Below, piece by piece: positions 1-8,441 of a stretch of DNA of 64,000 nucleotides. The position numbers were made by a program, and so were the translations under genes. The notes under the pieces were generated by a model. That model was not told where the DNA came from, ran no database searches, and was given only the letters and a program-made list of their open reading frames with translations. This stretch comes from Rhizobium sp. SSA_523 (lineage in GTDB: Bacteria; Pseudomonadota; Alphaproteobacteria; Rhizobiales; Rhizobiaceae), in contig NZ_CP129381.1 of the NCBI RefSeq assembly GCF_030435705.1, forward strand, positions 930,001 through 994,000, in the 5' to 3' direction. Positions within the stretch are counted from its first letter, which is position 1. The number at the start of each line of letters is the position of its first letter.

Positions 1-231
1 AAGAGGCGAAGGGATTGCCCCTCCGGCTCCGTGAGTAGGATGGAAAATAGAGATCGAAAGCCAAATGTAAACCTTCGGTATCGATTCAATTTCGCTCTGT
101 TCGATCACCATCGATCAGGGGGCCGAGGGTCGCAACCCGCGTCGAAAGGGCTGCGCTTCTGCACGCCGAGGATAAGCCGGAACAAGCCGGCGCCTAGAAC
201 GTTTAGAGAACGAAACCAGGAGACGACGACA

Positions 232-447
232 ATGGCCGACAATCCGAAAACTGACACATCCTCCAATACACAGAAGGATCCGGACGAATGGGTGAGCGGC
301 GATGAGCCGATGACGGGCGCCCAGACATCCTATCTCAAGACCCTGTCGGAACAGGCACACAAGCCCGAAGCCTTTGCGGAAGACCTGACAAAGGCCGAGG
401 CATCCAAGCGGATCGACGAATTGAAGCAATCTCTCGACCTGGCGTGA
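232..447 (+). CDS. DUF3072 domain protein
   Basis: Small acidic protein of 71 residues and unknown function. The core around residues 24-66 (PMTGAQTSYLKTLSEQA, then FAEDLTKAEASKRIDELK) matches the DUF3072 pattern as I remember it, a short helical domain. The open frame extends upstream to position 31, but the start at 232 follows a purine-rich CAGGAGACGACGACA stretch with a good ribosome binding site, and the upstream 67 residues look non-coding. No signal peptide or membrane segment is visible. It is convergent with the luxR-type gene that follows. No function can be assigned. Confidence 0.8.
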   Translation: MADNPKTDTSSNTQKDPDEWVSGDEPMTGAQTSYLKTLSEQAHKPEAFAEDLTKAEASKRIDELKQSLDLA

Positions 448-497
448 CATGCGACGGCGCGCACCCGCGAAGAGGGATCTTACCGGAACGGATGTGT

Positions 498-516
498 CCG
501 CCTGCGATGCGGGCGG
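498..516. terminator. Possible bidirectional terminator stem
   Basis: CCGCCTGC and GCGGGCGG pair with one mismatch across a 3-base loop between two convergent genes. There is no clear T-run, so this is only a weak candidate. Confidence 0.3.
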
Positions 517-526
517 CCACTCCGAT

Positions 527-1261
527 CTAGTCGATCAGATGCCGCCGAATGGCCTCGGCAATCGCCTGGGTGCGGTTGGCGGCTCCGACCTTGCGCGTCG
601 CATTCTTGATATAGGTATTCACGGTATCGACCTGATAGCCGCTCTCTTCGGCGATCTGGCCGCTGGTCAGCCCTTTCGACGCGAGCTTCAGGCAGATCAT
701 CTCCCCGGATGAAAGGCGCAGCGACGAGGCCGCAAAACGCTCCATGATCGGCCGGGTGATCACCGTATGAGCCGCTGGCGCGATGGACGCCAGAAAGTCG
801 ATCTCGTCCCTGTCGAAAGGGGTGGTGCGGGTAAAGCCGACCGAGCCATACATGATAGTGCCGCGGCGGATCGGGAACAGTGTCCGGTTCTTGATGTTGA
901 AGGTGTCGAGCAGATAGCCGAGACGCTCATTCGGCTCACCCTCCGCCATCACCTCGCCTTCGACGACGACATCCTCCAAATGGTTCTTGGCATGCTGCAC
1001 GAAGCTGTCCGTCAGGTGAAGGCGCTCCTGATGATAGATGTCCACGAAGGCCGGCGGAAAATCCGTATGGATCGATTGCGCCGATCCGAAGCGAAACCCC
1101 TCAATGTCCAGCCCGCTGATCAGAACATGATCAAAGCCGACGGCCTTGCGCAGCCGAGCGATGAACGGGTGATTGTGGATGAAACGCCGCGCGGGAACCG
1201 ATTGAAGATCGACATACTGGTCTAGATCGTCAGCAGAGCGGAAAACGGTTTTGGACAGCAT
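527..1261 (-). CDS. LuxR-type regulator with autoinducer-binding-like domain
   Basis: Transcription regulator of 244 residues. Residues 20-165 resemble the autoinducer-binding domain, and residues 180-242 form a LuxR/GerE helix-turn-helix (SGQIAEESGYQVDTVNTYIK). No luxI-type synthase lies in the window, so it looks like a LuxR solo. The usual Asp-Pro pair of the acyl-homoserine-lactone pocket reads Asp85-Ser86 here, and the aromatic expected near residue 72 is Phe, so the ligand may not be a canonical AHL. A perfect 7-bp inverted repeat lies 13 bases upstream of the start codon (1274-1296) and could be an autoregulatory site. It is divergent from the chemoreceptor gene. The family is clear; ligand and targets are unknown. 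Confidence 0.85.
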   Translation of the reverse strand: MLSKTVFRSADDLDQYVDLQSVPARRFIHNHPFIARLRKAVGFDHVLISGLDIEGFRFGSAQSIHTDFPPAFVDIYHQERLHLTDSFVQHAKNHLEDVVVEGEVMAEGEPNERLGYLLDTFNIKNRTLFPIRRGTIMYGSVGFTRTTPFDRDEIDFLASIAPAAHTVITRPIMERFAASSLRLSSGEMICLKLASKGLTSGQIAEESGYQVDTVNTYIKNATRKVGAANRTQAIAEAIRRHLID

Positions 1262-1273
1262 GAATCACCTAGC

Positions 1274-1296
1274 AAGAACCGCGGATCGAGGTTCTT
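1274..1296. promoter_or_regulatory. Inverted repeat upstream of luxR-type gene
   Basis: AAGAACC and GGTTCTT form a perfect 7-bp dyad with a 9-base spacer, centred 24 bases before the luxR-type start codon. Size and position suit a lux-box-like operator or a 5' leader hairpin. The two cannot be separated by inspection. Confidence 0.45.
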
Positions 1297-1497
1297 TCCC
1301 TTACGCCAAATGGATGTTCGCGACTACATGAATAGCTGACCAAGAGTCGCCTTTTACGCGATTACCAACATCAACCGGACTCGGGCACCCCAAAAAAATA
1401 CCTGACAGAAACCTCTCCCGGTCAAATAAGATTGTCTTAATGATTTAATACTAATTTATGGTTGATAGAAATACATCAGCAACATCCGGAGCCAAAC

Positions 1498-3006
1498 ATG
1501 GCCACAGCCGACACCCTCAGAGAATTGTCAGATCGATTGAGCTTTGTCGGCCTGGGCGAGCAGCAGAAGCGCCAGCTGAGCGAAATGCGCCCCGTCATCA
1601 CCTCCACGATCGGCGCCTCGCTGGATGTCTTCTATGAAAAGGCCAAGCGAAACAGCCATACAGCCGCCTTTTTCTCCACGCAGGATCGCATCAACCACGC
1701 CAAGAGCCGGCAGGAGGATCACTGGGGCGCAATCGCGTCCGGTGCCTATGACGGAAGTTATGTGGACGCCGTATCGGCCGTCGGCCGAACCCACGCCCGG
1801 CTGGGTCTGGAGCCCCGCTGGTATATCGGCGGCTATGCGCTCATCCTGGAAGGGATTATCAAGGCGGTTGTCGGATCGGAGCTGAAGGGCCTGTTCTTCG
1901 ACAGGAAGGCACAGCAGGTCTCCGAGAAACTTTCCGTGGTGGTCAAGGCCGCTCTGGTCGATATGGATTACGCCATCTCTGTCTATCTGCAGGAGCTGGA
2001 AAACGCCCGCAAGCGCGTCGAAGCGGAGCGGCAGCAGGCTCAGGACGCCCAGACCCTGGCTTTGACGGCGCTGGACGTGGCTCTTCGCCGGCTGTCGGAT
2101 CGCCAGCTGAATGTTCGCATGACCGAGGATTTGTCGGCCGAATTCACCGGCATCAAGGGCAATTTCAATCAGTCCGCCACCGAACTCGATGCCGCCTTGC
2201 AGGAAATCCGCGACGCGGTCGAGCAGGTCCTTTCCGAGGTCGGAAGCATTTCCTCCGCCACCGACGACATGGCCCGCCGCACGGAGCAGCAGGCGTCTGC
2301 GCTGGAGCAGACGGCCGCGGCGCTGGAAGAGATTACCACCATCTCCTCCGGATCGGCGCAGCGAACCGCCGAAGTACAAGTCGTCGTGCGCGAATCGGCC
2401 GATGAGGCAACCCGGTCCGGCAAGGTGGTGGAAGAGGCCATCAGCGCCATGGGCCAGATCGAAAGCTCATCGCACAAGATGACGCAGATCATCGGCGTCA
2501 TCGATGAGATTGCGTTCCAGACCAACCTGCTGGCCTTGAACGCCGGTGTCGAGGCAGCGCGGGCCGGCGATCAGGGCAAGGGCTTTGCCGTGGTTGCCCA
2601 GGAGGTCCGCGAGCTTGCCCAGCGCTCGGCCGCCGCCGCCAAGGAAATCAAGACCCTCATCGATCAGTCGTCGACCGACGTCAATCGCGGCGTGGACCTC
2701 GTCAACCGCACCGGCAAGGCCCTGGTCAGCATTGGCGAGCGGGTGAATGTCATCAACGAGCACATCACATCGATTGCACAATCGGCGCGGGAACAGTCCT
2801 CCGGCATAGACGAGATCAACTCCGCCATCCGCAGCATGGATCAGATCACGCAACGCAATGCTGCGCTGATGGAGGAGACCAATGCCTCCACTCAGCATCT
2901 GTCCGGCATCAGCAATGGTCTGGCGGAACTCCTCGGTCGCTTCACCACCTCGTCCACGATGCGGCCCCAGGCCAGCTATCATGCAATGGAACGCAAGCGC
3001 GCCTGA
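1498..3006 (+). CDS. Globin-coupled methyl-accepting chemotaxis protein
   Basis: Soluble chemoreceptor of 502 residues. Residues 1-170 are a globin-coupled sensor domain (protoglobin/HemAT type), with His99 in the VGRTHARLG motif as the likely proximal haem ligand. Residues about 190-240 look HAMP-like. The MCP signalling domain follows, with its conserved hairpin tip near residues 337-360 (EIAFQTNLLALNAGVEAARA) and flanking coiled coils. No transmembrane segments are seen, as expected for this class, which senses oxygen or other gas ligands and feeds CheA. A TTG at 1462 could extend the frame, but the ATG at 1498 has a better spaced CCGGAG site and starts the globin domain properly. No che genes are nearby. 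Confidence 0.9.
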   Translation: MATADTLRELSDRLSFVGLGEQQKRQLSEMRPVITSTIGASLDVFYEKAKRNSHTAAFFSTQDRINHAKSRQEDHWGAIASGAYDGSYVDAVSAVGRTHARLGLEPRWYIGGYALILEGIIKAVVGSELKGLFFDRKAQQVSEKLSVVVKAALVDMDYAISVYLQELENARKRVEAERQQAQDAQTLALTALDVALRRLSDRQLNVRMTEDLSAEFTGIKGNFNQSATELDAALQEIRDAVEQVLSEVGSISSATDDMARRTEQQASALEQTAAALEEITTISSGSAQRTAEVQVVVRESADEATRSGKVVEEAISAMGQIESSSHKMTQIIGVIDEIAFQTNLLALNAGVEAARAGDQGKGFAVVAQEVRELAQRSAAAAKEIKTLIDQSSTDVNRGVDLVNRTGKALVSIGERVNVINEHITSIAQSAREQSSGIDEINSAIRSMDQITQRNAALMEETNASTQHLSGISNGLAELLGRFTTSSTMRPQASYHAMERKRA

Positions 3007-3076
3007 CCGGCTAGCGAAGGGTCACGCTCGCATCGGTCGCTCTCTTCGTTCAGGTCGCACCCGTCAATGCGGTCGC

Positions 3077-4129
3077 TCAGGCGCCTTTGTACCGATTGAA
3101 GTGATCCACCAGCATGCGGGCCGCTTCATTCAGGAAGGCATCGTCGACATCGGACACGAATTCGATCTTCGAGCTGCGCCCATCCCGTTTCAGCCTGGCG
3201 AAGACGCGTCCCGAATGATCCTTCAGATCCAGCACGCCCACCGCCTGATCCGTCTCCGGCATGGGCTTCTTGGGCCGCGTCAGATTGTCGAACAGAAGCT
3301 GAAAGCGCTGGTCGCTGCCGGATGACCTGAAATCCGGCGCAGCGATGACGCGGTCTGCCTCGCGCTTGCCGGCCTCGCTTTTCAGCAAGTCGCCAAGCTT
3401 CATCCAGCGGTCGCGTCCGGCCTTCGGCGCCGCGCCGATCATGCGGATATAGGTTTCCGGCACCGCTTCGATCACCTGGATCAACCGGGACAATTCGCTC
3501 TTCTGCACGGACAGGGCACTGCCGATGACCTTGCGGTCAAAACCCCGCGCTGCGAGATTGCGGGCGAAGATCGCGCGTTCGATGAAAGACAGGTTGCGGC
3601 GCTCGGCATTTTCCTTGCCCTGCGCCATGACCAGTTCATCATCGGTCATGGGCTTGACGACCGCCTTGACCGGAATGCCCAGCCGGGCTGCGGCGCGGAT
3701 CCGGCGGTGGCCATAGGCGGTCTGGTACCGGCCCTCTTGCGCGGGGTGCGGCCGCAGCAGGACAGGAACCTGCTGGCCGCTTTCGCGCATGCTGTCCATC
3801 AGCATCTGGAAGTCGTCATCATCCTGCTGGTCGATCTGCAGGCGATCCTCGACGAAAGAGGCATCGATCTGGTCGGTCGACACGGAGACGACGTGATCGC
3901 CGCCGGTCAGCGCCTGCCGAAGCGCGCGCACCTCCTCGGCATCCTTGGCGATGGCGCCAAGGCTGAGCCCCATGGCCTTGACCGCACCGGAGGCTGCGCG
4001 GGCCGGCGGCGCCGGCTTTTCGAAAACGGAAGCATCGCCCTCTGTCCGCGACGGCGTCGAAGGGGGAGCGGACGGCGTGAAGCTTCCGGAAAACAGGGCT
4101 TTGAGTTCGCTTTTTCGGCTGCCTGCCAT
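3077..4129 (-). CDS. repB: RepB plasmid partition protein (ParB family)
   Basis: DNA-binding partition protein of about 350 residues, the normal RepB length. It has a basic N-terminus, a ParB/Spo0J nuclease-like segment (GHRRIRAAARLGIPVKAVV, then KENAERRNLSFIERAIFA) and a central helix-turn-helix (GSALSVQKSELSRLIQVIEA). It binds parS centromere sites and stimulates RepA. A TTG lies one codon upstream, but the ATG at 4129 has an AAGG site at ideal spacing. The gene follows repA by 45 bases as in repABC operons. No repC follows: the next gene is the convergent chemoreceptor ending at 3006. Confidence 0.93.
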   Translation of the reverse strand: MAGSRKSELKALFSGSFTPSAPPSTPSRTEGDASVFEKPAPPARAASGAVKAMGLSLGAIAKDAEEVRALRQALTGGDHVVSVSTDQIDASFVEDRLQIDQQDDDDFQMLMDSMRESGQQVPVLLRPHPAQEGRYQTAYGHRRIRAAARLGIPVKAVVKPMTDDELVMAQGKENAERRNLSFIERAIFARNLAARGFDRKVIGSALSVQKSELSRLIQVIEAVPETYIRMIGAAPKAGRDRWMKLGDLLKSEAGKREADRVIAAPDFRSSGSDQRFQLLFDNLTRPKKPMPETDQAVGVLDLKDHSGRVFARLKRDGRSSKIEFVSDVDDAFLNEAARMLVDHFNRYKGA

Positions 4130-4174
4130 CAATTCTACCTTCCTCGGGGAACCGCGTCTGAGCGATCCGCCGCC

Positions 4175-5431
4175 TTACCAGCCCCATGCTGCATGGATGA
4201 GGGATTCAACTTCGCCATTGACCGCCATCATGGCCTCCACGGCGCGATCATAGGTCGAGCGGGTGAAATTCTCCCGGCCCACCTCATAAAGCGTTTGCTT
4301 GGTCAGTCCCGCATCGGAGACTGCCGTGGATTTCAACATCGGCGCGGTCAGGACGCGATCGCCGAACAGCGACCGCATGAAGCCGACGATCTGTGCCTGC
4401 GGGCCATCATTGGGCTCGAACCGCGTGATCAGATAGCGCAGAAAATCGAAGTTTAGCGTGCCGCCCGCTTCGCGCACGACCGACAGCAGATCCGAGGTCA
4501 TGAAGAGAAACTGGTTCATCGACGCCACGTCCAGCATTTGCGGATGGACGGTGACGATGACGGATGAGGAGGCGCAAAGCGCCGAGAGCGTCAGATAGCC
4601 AAGCTGCGGCGGGCAATCGATGACGACGATGTCGTAATCCTGTTCGACCGATAGCAGCGCCGTCTGAATGCGGGCGAAGAACAGCGGGCCGGCATCCTCG
4701 CCGCTCTGGCGGCGCGCCAGCGCCTGCGGCGTCTCATGCTCGAACTCCTGCAATTCGATATTGCCCGGCACCAGATCGAGGCCCGGGAAATAGGTATTGC
4801 GAATGATCTCCGACAGCGGACGCGCCTGGTCGTCATAGCGGATGGCGCCGTAAAGCGTGTCATTGCCGGTGAGATCGAGTTCCGGCTGGTAGCCGAACAT
4901 GGCAGACAGAGACGCCTGCGGATCGAGATCGATGGCCAGAACCCGGTGGCCTGTCAGTGCCAGATGCTGGGCGAGATGCACGGCCGAAGTCGTCTTGCCG
5001 GACCCACCTTTGAAATTGGTGACGGAGATGACCTGCAGGTGCTCATTTCGCGCGCCATCCCGGCGTGGAAGATAGCTGCGGGCTTTGGCCTGATTGCCTT
5101 TCGCCAGCGCCTGCTCGGCGAGATGGCTGCGCAGGGCATTGATGTCCGAGAGCGAATAATAGCGGCGCCCGCCATTGCCCGTCTCCGGCTGCGGCCCCTC
5201 CCCGGCAAGCGACAATTGCCGCAGATAGCCATCGGAAACGCCGATCAGTTTCGCTGCTTCGCCAGAGGAGAACGCCCTCAGCGTCTTGCTGGCCGCCGGC
5301 GGAAAAAGCCGCTCGCGCATGGCCTGCAATTGCTCGGACAAAGCCTTCGCATCCGCGGCAATCGCCAGATCCGCCGGCTGACGCTCATCGCTGCCGGGAA
5401 GGGGATTTGCGCTGGTCTTGCTGCGGGCCAT
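4175..5431 (-). CDS. repA: RepA plasmid partition ATPase (ParA family)
   Basis: Partition ATPase of 418 residues. An N-terminal winged-helix or MerR-like part (KLIGVSDGYLRQLSLAGEG) precedes a deviant Walker A box (NFKGGSGKTT) and the Walker B region (YDIVVIDCPPQLGYLTLSAL). It is the first gene of the repA-repB operon. In repABC plasmids RepA with RepB segregates the replicon and represses the operon. Length and architecture look intact. The expected third gene, the initiator repC, is absent from its usual place, so this pair cannot by itself explain replication of the molecule. Confidence 0.95.
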   Translation of the reverse strand: MARSKTSANPLPGSDERQPADLAIAADAKALSEQLQAMRERLFPPAASKTLRAFSSGEAAKLIGVSDGYLRQLSLAGEGPQPETGNGGRRYYSLSDINALRSHLAEQALAKGNQAKARSYLPRRDGARNEHLQVISVTNFKGGSGKTTSAVHLAQHLALTGHRVLAIDLDPQASLSAMFGYQPELDLTGNDTLYGAIRYDDQARPLSEIIRNTYFPGLDLVPGNIELQEFEHETPQALARRQSGEDAGPLFFARIQTALLSVEQDYDIVVIDCPPQLGYLTLSALCASSSVIVTVHPQMLDVASMNQFLFMTSDLLSVVREAGGTLNFDFLRYLITRFEPNDGPQAQIVGFMRSLFGDRVLTAPMLKSTAVSDAGLTKQTLYEVGRENFTRSTYDRAVEAMMAVNGEVESLIHAAWGW

Positions 5432-5673
5432 GAAAGTGGATCCCCTGATTTACGTCATACGCAGAGCCAGCTTAGTAACAGAAGATGGCGCCAGTTACGG
5501 CACCGCCGCGAAATGCGCGGATAGCCGTTAAAGCTATGCATGAGACCGTGATTCGCGTCAACCGCTCTGGATCAGCGGGCGCACCCTTATCCGTCGCGGC
5601 GGGGCGAAAATCCGTCTTTTTGATGACAGTCAGAGGTTGTCATAGCTGTCGCGGGACTTAAGTACCGGGTCAA

Positions 5674-5687
5674 TGGAACCGGTTCCA
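5674..5687. promoter_or_regulatory. LacI-type palindromic operator candidate
   Basis: TGGAACCGGTTCCA is a perfect 14-bp palindrome with a central CCGG, the layout typical of LacI/GalR-family operators. It lies 27 bases upstream of the start codon of the peptide-type solute-binding-protein gene, between promoter and ribosome binding site. No LacI-family gene is present in the window. Confidence 0.45.
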
Positions 5688-5714
5688 AGACGCCAAATCG
5701 AAAGGATAACCCCG

Positions 5715-7292
5715 ATGAAGAGGCTGCTTCGCCATGTGATGACTGCGGCAGCGGTCACGCTGTCCACACCGCTCCTGGCTGCATTGTCCGCACCGCAGGC
5801 CTTCGCGCAGACGCCGCCGAACGTGCTGATCGTCGGGCAGATCGCCGAGCCCCAATCGCTCGATCCGCACGTGGCGACGGCCACCAACGACTTCCGCATC
5901 CTCGTCAATGTTTATGATGGCCTCGTGCGTTTCAAGAGCGGCACCCTGCAGGTGGAGCCGGCGCTGGCGGAAAGCTGGACCGTCTCCGATGACGGCAAGA
6001 CCTATCGTTTCAAGCTTCGCACGGGCGTGACATTCCATGATGGCAGTCCGCTCGATGCGGAGGCGGTGAAGTTCAACTTCGACCGCATGCTGGACGAGAA
6101 GCACCCTTTCTACAATACCGGCCCCTTCCCGCTCTCCTTCAATTTTGCAGCGGTCGACAGCGTCAATGTTGTGGATCCGCAGACGGTCGAGTTCCAGCTG
6201 AAAGAGGCTTTCGCGCCCTTCCTGTCGAACCTGGCCTACCCGACCGGCCTGATCGTTTCGCCGGCGGCGGTGAAGGAGCATGGCAAGGATTTCGGGCGCC
6301 ATCCTTCTGGCACCGGTCCCTTTAAATTCGTTGAGTGGCAATCGAACCAGCGCGTTGTGGTCGAAGCCAATGCCGATTACTGGGACAAGGCCCCCGGCCT
6401 CGAAGCCGTCGTCTTCCGGCCGATCACCGATGCCAATACGCGTGTCGCGGAGATGATGGCCGGCGGCATCGACGTGATGGTCGAGGTTCCGCCGGATAAT
6501 GTCGCGACCTTCAGTGCCGATCCCAATTTCGCGGTCAAGGAGCAGGTCGGGCCGCACGTCTGGTTCAGCATCCTGAACACGAAGGAAGGCCCGTTCAAGG
6601 ACAAGGCCGTGCGGCAGGCCGCCAATTATGCGGTCAACAAGCAGGGCCTCGTCGATAACGTGTTGCAAGGTACCGCGACAGTCTCGGCCGGCCCGATCGC
6701 GCCGGCTTTCGATTGGGTGAAGTCTTCGGTCGAACCCTACCCCTACGATCCGGAAAAGGCCAAGCAACTTCTCGCTGAGGCCAATGTCGCCGATCCCAGC
6801 CTGACCTTCTTCATCACCGAAGGCGGTTCGGGCATGCTCGATCCCGTCACGATGGGTGCCGCGATCCAGGCCGATCTCGAAGCCGTCGGCTTCAAGGTGA
6901 AGATCGAGACCTATGAGTGGAACAGCTTCCTGTCGCAAGTGAATACCGGGCTCGAAGGCAAGGCGGACATGGCCGAAATGGCTTGGATGACCAACGATCC
7001 CGATACGCTGCCTTATCTGGCGCTCCGTTCCGAGGCCATGCCGGACAAAGGCGGTTTCAATTCCGGCTATTATTCCAACCCGGACCTGGACAAGATCCTG
7101 GAACAGGCGCGCACATCGACCGATCAGGCAAAGCGGGCAGAGCTTTACGGACAGGTCCAGCAGATCGTTCATGACGACGCGCCGTGGCTTTTCGTGGCCA
7201 ATTGGAAGCAGAACGCCGTGACCAGAGCCAATGTGCAGGGGTTCCAACTGGAGCCGTCCTTCCTGCTGAACCTGCGCAGCGTGACGAAATAG
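5715..7292 (+). CDS. ABC importer solute-binding protein, peptide/nickel family (SBP_bac_5)
   Basis: Periplasmic binding protein of 525 residues with a classical signal peptide (about residues 1-31, ending in PQAFAQ). The family 5 core is visible: an EPQSLDPH opening, AESWTVSDDGKTYRFKLR, then FHDGSPLDAEAVKFNFDRM. It captures an oligopeptide, nickel-like or glycoside ligand for the permease encoded downstream. The frame opens at 5673, but the ATG at 5715 starts the signal peptide and has an AAAGGA site eight bases upstream. First gene of a five-component importer, 201 bases before the permease gene. A LacI-like palindrome precedes it. The substrate is not predictable from sequence alone. Confidence 0.93.
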   Translation: MKRLLRHVMTAAAVTLSTPLLAALSAPQAFAQTPPNVLIVGQIAEPQSLDPHVATATNDFRILVNVYDGLVRFKSGTLQVEPALAESWTVSDDGKTYRFKLRTGVTFHDGSPLDAEAVKFNFDRMLDEKHPFYNTGPFPLSFNFAAVDSVNVVDPQTVEFQLKEAFAPFLSNLAYPTGLIVSPAAVKEHGKDFGRHPSGTGPFKFVEWQSNQRVVVEANADYWDKAPGLEAVVFRPITDANTRVAEMMAGGIDVMVEVPPDNVATFSADPNFAVKEQVGPHVWFSILNTKEGPFKDKAVRQAANYAVNKQGLVDNVLQGTATVSAGPIAPAFDWVKSSVEPYPYDPEKAKQLLAEANVADPSLTFFITEGGSGMLDPVTMGAAIQADLEAVGFKVKIETYEWNSFLSQVNTGLEGKADMAEMAWMTNDPDTLPYLALRSEAMPDKGGFNSGYYSNPDLDKILEQARTSTDQAKRAELYGQVQQIVHDDAPWLFVANWKQNAVTRANVQGFQLEPSFLLNLRSVTK

Positions 7293-7493
7293 CCTACCGC
7301 GCGGGCTGCGCCAGACGAGGCTGGATGCCTCCGGCGCCAGAGCCGTGATCGGATCGGGTGCGCCGGGCTCCGTGTCAAAGCCGGATCGCGGCTGAAGCTC
7401 TTGGATTGAGTGCAGCCGTGGATCCAACCGGGCCGTCCCGGCCAGAGAGCCACGGGCAGCGGCCCTTCAGCCAGAAGACCATCATGGAGTGCC

Positions 7494-8441
7494 ATGACTA
7501 GCTATATCGCAAAGCGCCTTCTGGCGGTCGTTCCGGTCCTCCTGGGACTTTCCGTAATCGTCTTCCTGGTCATGGCGCTCATCCCGGGCGATCCGGCAAC
7601 CGCCATCCTCGGCTCCTATGCCACGCCGGAAAACGTTGAGCGCATCAATCGCGACCTCGGACTGGACAAGCCGCTGGTGCAGCAATACCTCATCTGGATC
7701 ACCAATGTGCTGCAGGGCGATCTCGGCCGGTCCTATATCCTCAACCGGCCTGTCCTGGCGGAAGTGACGGAACGGTTTTCCGCGACCCTCATCCTGGCCG
7801 GCACCGCACTTGTCCTGTGCTCCCTGATTGGGCTGGCAGCCGGCATCATCTCGGCGGTGCGGCAATTCGGCTGGCCGGATCGGATCATCACCTTTCTCGT
7901 CCTGGCGGGAATCTCCACGCCCTCCTTCTGGCTGGGCCTGCTGCTGATCCTGGTCTTTGCGGTAAAGTGGCGGCTCTTGCCGCCCAGCGGCATGTATGCC
8001 GTCTATGGCGGCGGCGATCTTCCGGATCTGCTTCGCCATCTGGTGCTGCCTGCCATCACCCTTTCCATCGTTGCGGCAGGAGTGATTGCGCGCCTCACGC
8101 GCGGCGCCATGCTGGAAGTGCTGCGCCAGGATTTCATCCGGACGGCCCGTGCCAAGGGCCTCTCCGAACGCCGTGTCGTCTACGGTCACGCCTTCCGCGC
8201 CGCCCTTGTCGGTGTCATTCCGGTCATCGGCATCCAGGCCGGCTTCGTCCTGGGCGGCGCCGTCTATATCGAAACCGTGTTTCAGTGGCCGGGAATTGGC
8301 GCCATGCTGGTCAAGGCGATCTCGACCCGCGACATCCTGCTGGTTCAGGGCGGCGTGCTGGTGGTGGCGGCAAGCTATGTTCTCTTCAACCTTGCCGCCG
8401 ATGTGGTGCAGACCATGCTCGACCCGAGGATCCGCACATGA
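7494..8441 (+). CDS. ABC importer permease, DppB type
   Basis: Inner-membrane permease of 315 residues with six predicted membrane segments, starting MTSYIAKRLLAVVPVLLGLS, typical of DppB/OppB. The cytoplasmic EAA-type loop is visible as RQDFIRTARAKGLSERRV. It forms the channel with the DppC half encoded next. The frame extends to 7410, but 7494 carries the canonical N-terminus and a GGAG site. Its stop overlaps the next start as ATGA. Confidence 0.93.
   Translation: MTSYIAKRLLAVVPVLLGLSVIVFLVMALIPGDPATAILGSYATPENVERINRDLGLDKPLVQQYLIWITNVLQGDLGRSYILNRPVLAEVTERFSATLILAGTALVLCSLIGLAAGIISAVRQFGWPDRIITFLVLAGISTPSFWLGLLLILVFAVKWRLLPPSGMYAVYGGGDLPDLLRHLVLPAITLSIVAAGVIARLTRGAMLEVLRQDFIRTARAKGLSERRVVYGHAFRAALVGVIPVIGIQAGFVLGGAVYIETVFQWPGIGAMLVKAISTRDILLVQGGVLVVAASYVLFNLAADVVQTMLDPRIRT

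Noticed and set aside
5475..5498. GTAAC-N14-GTTAC inverted repeat upstream of repA as a parS site
   Set aside because: Arms of five bases are too short and it does not match the 16-bp GTT-N4-GC-N4-AAC parS pattern I remember; it could be an operator but support is too thin.
5670..7427. 585-residue open frame antisense to the binding-protein gene
   Set aside because: Composition is typical of antisense G+C-rich sequence and the opposite strand encodes an obvious exported binding protein.
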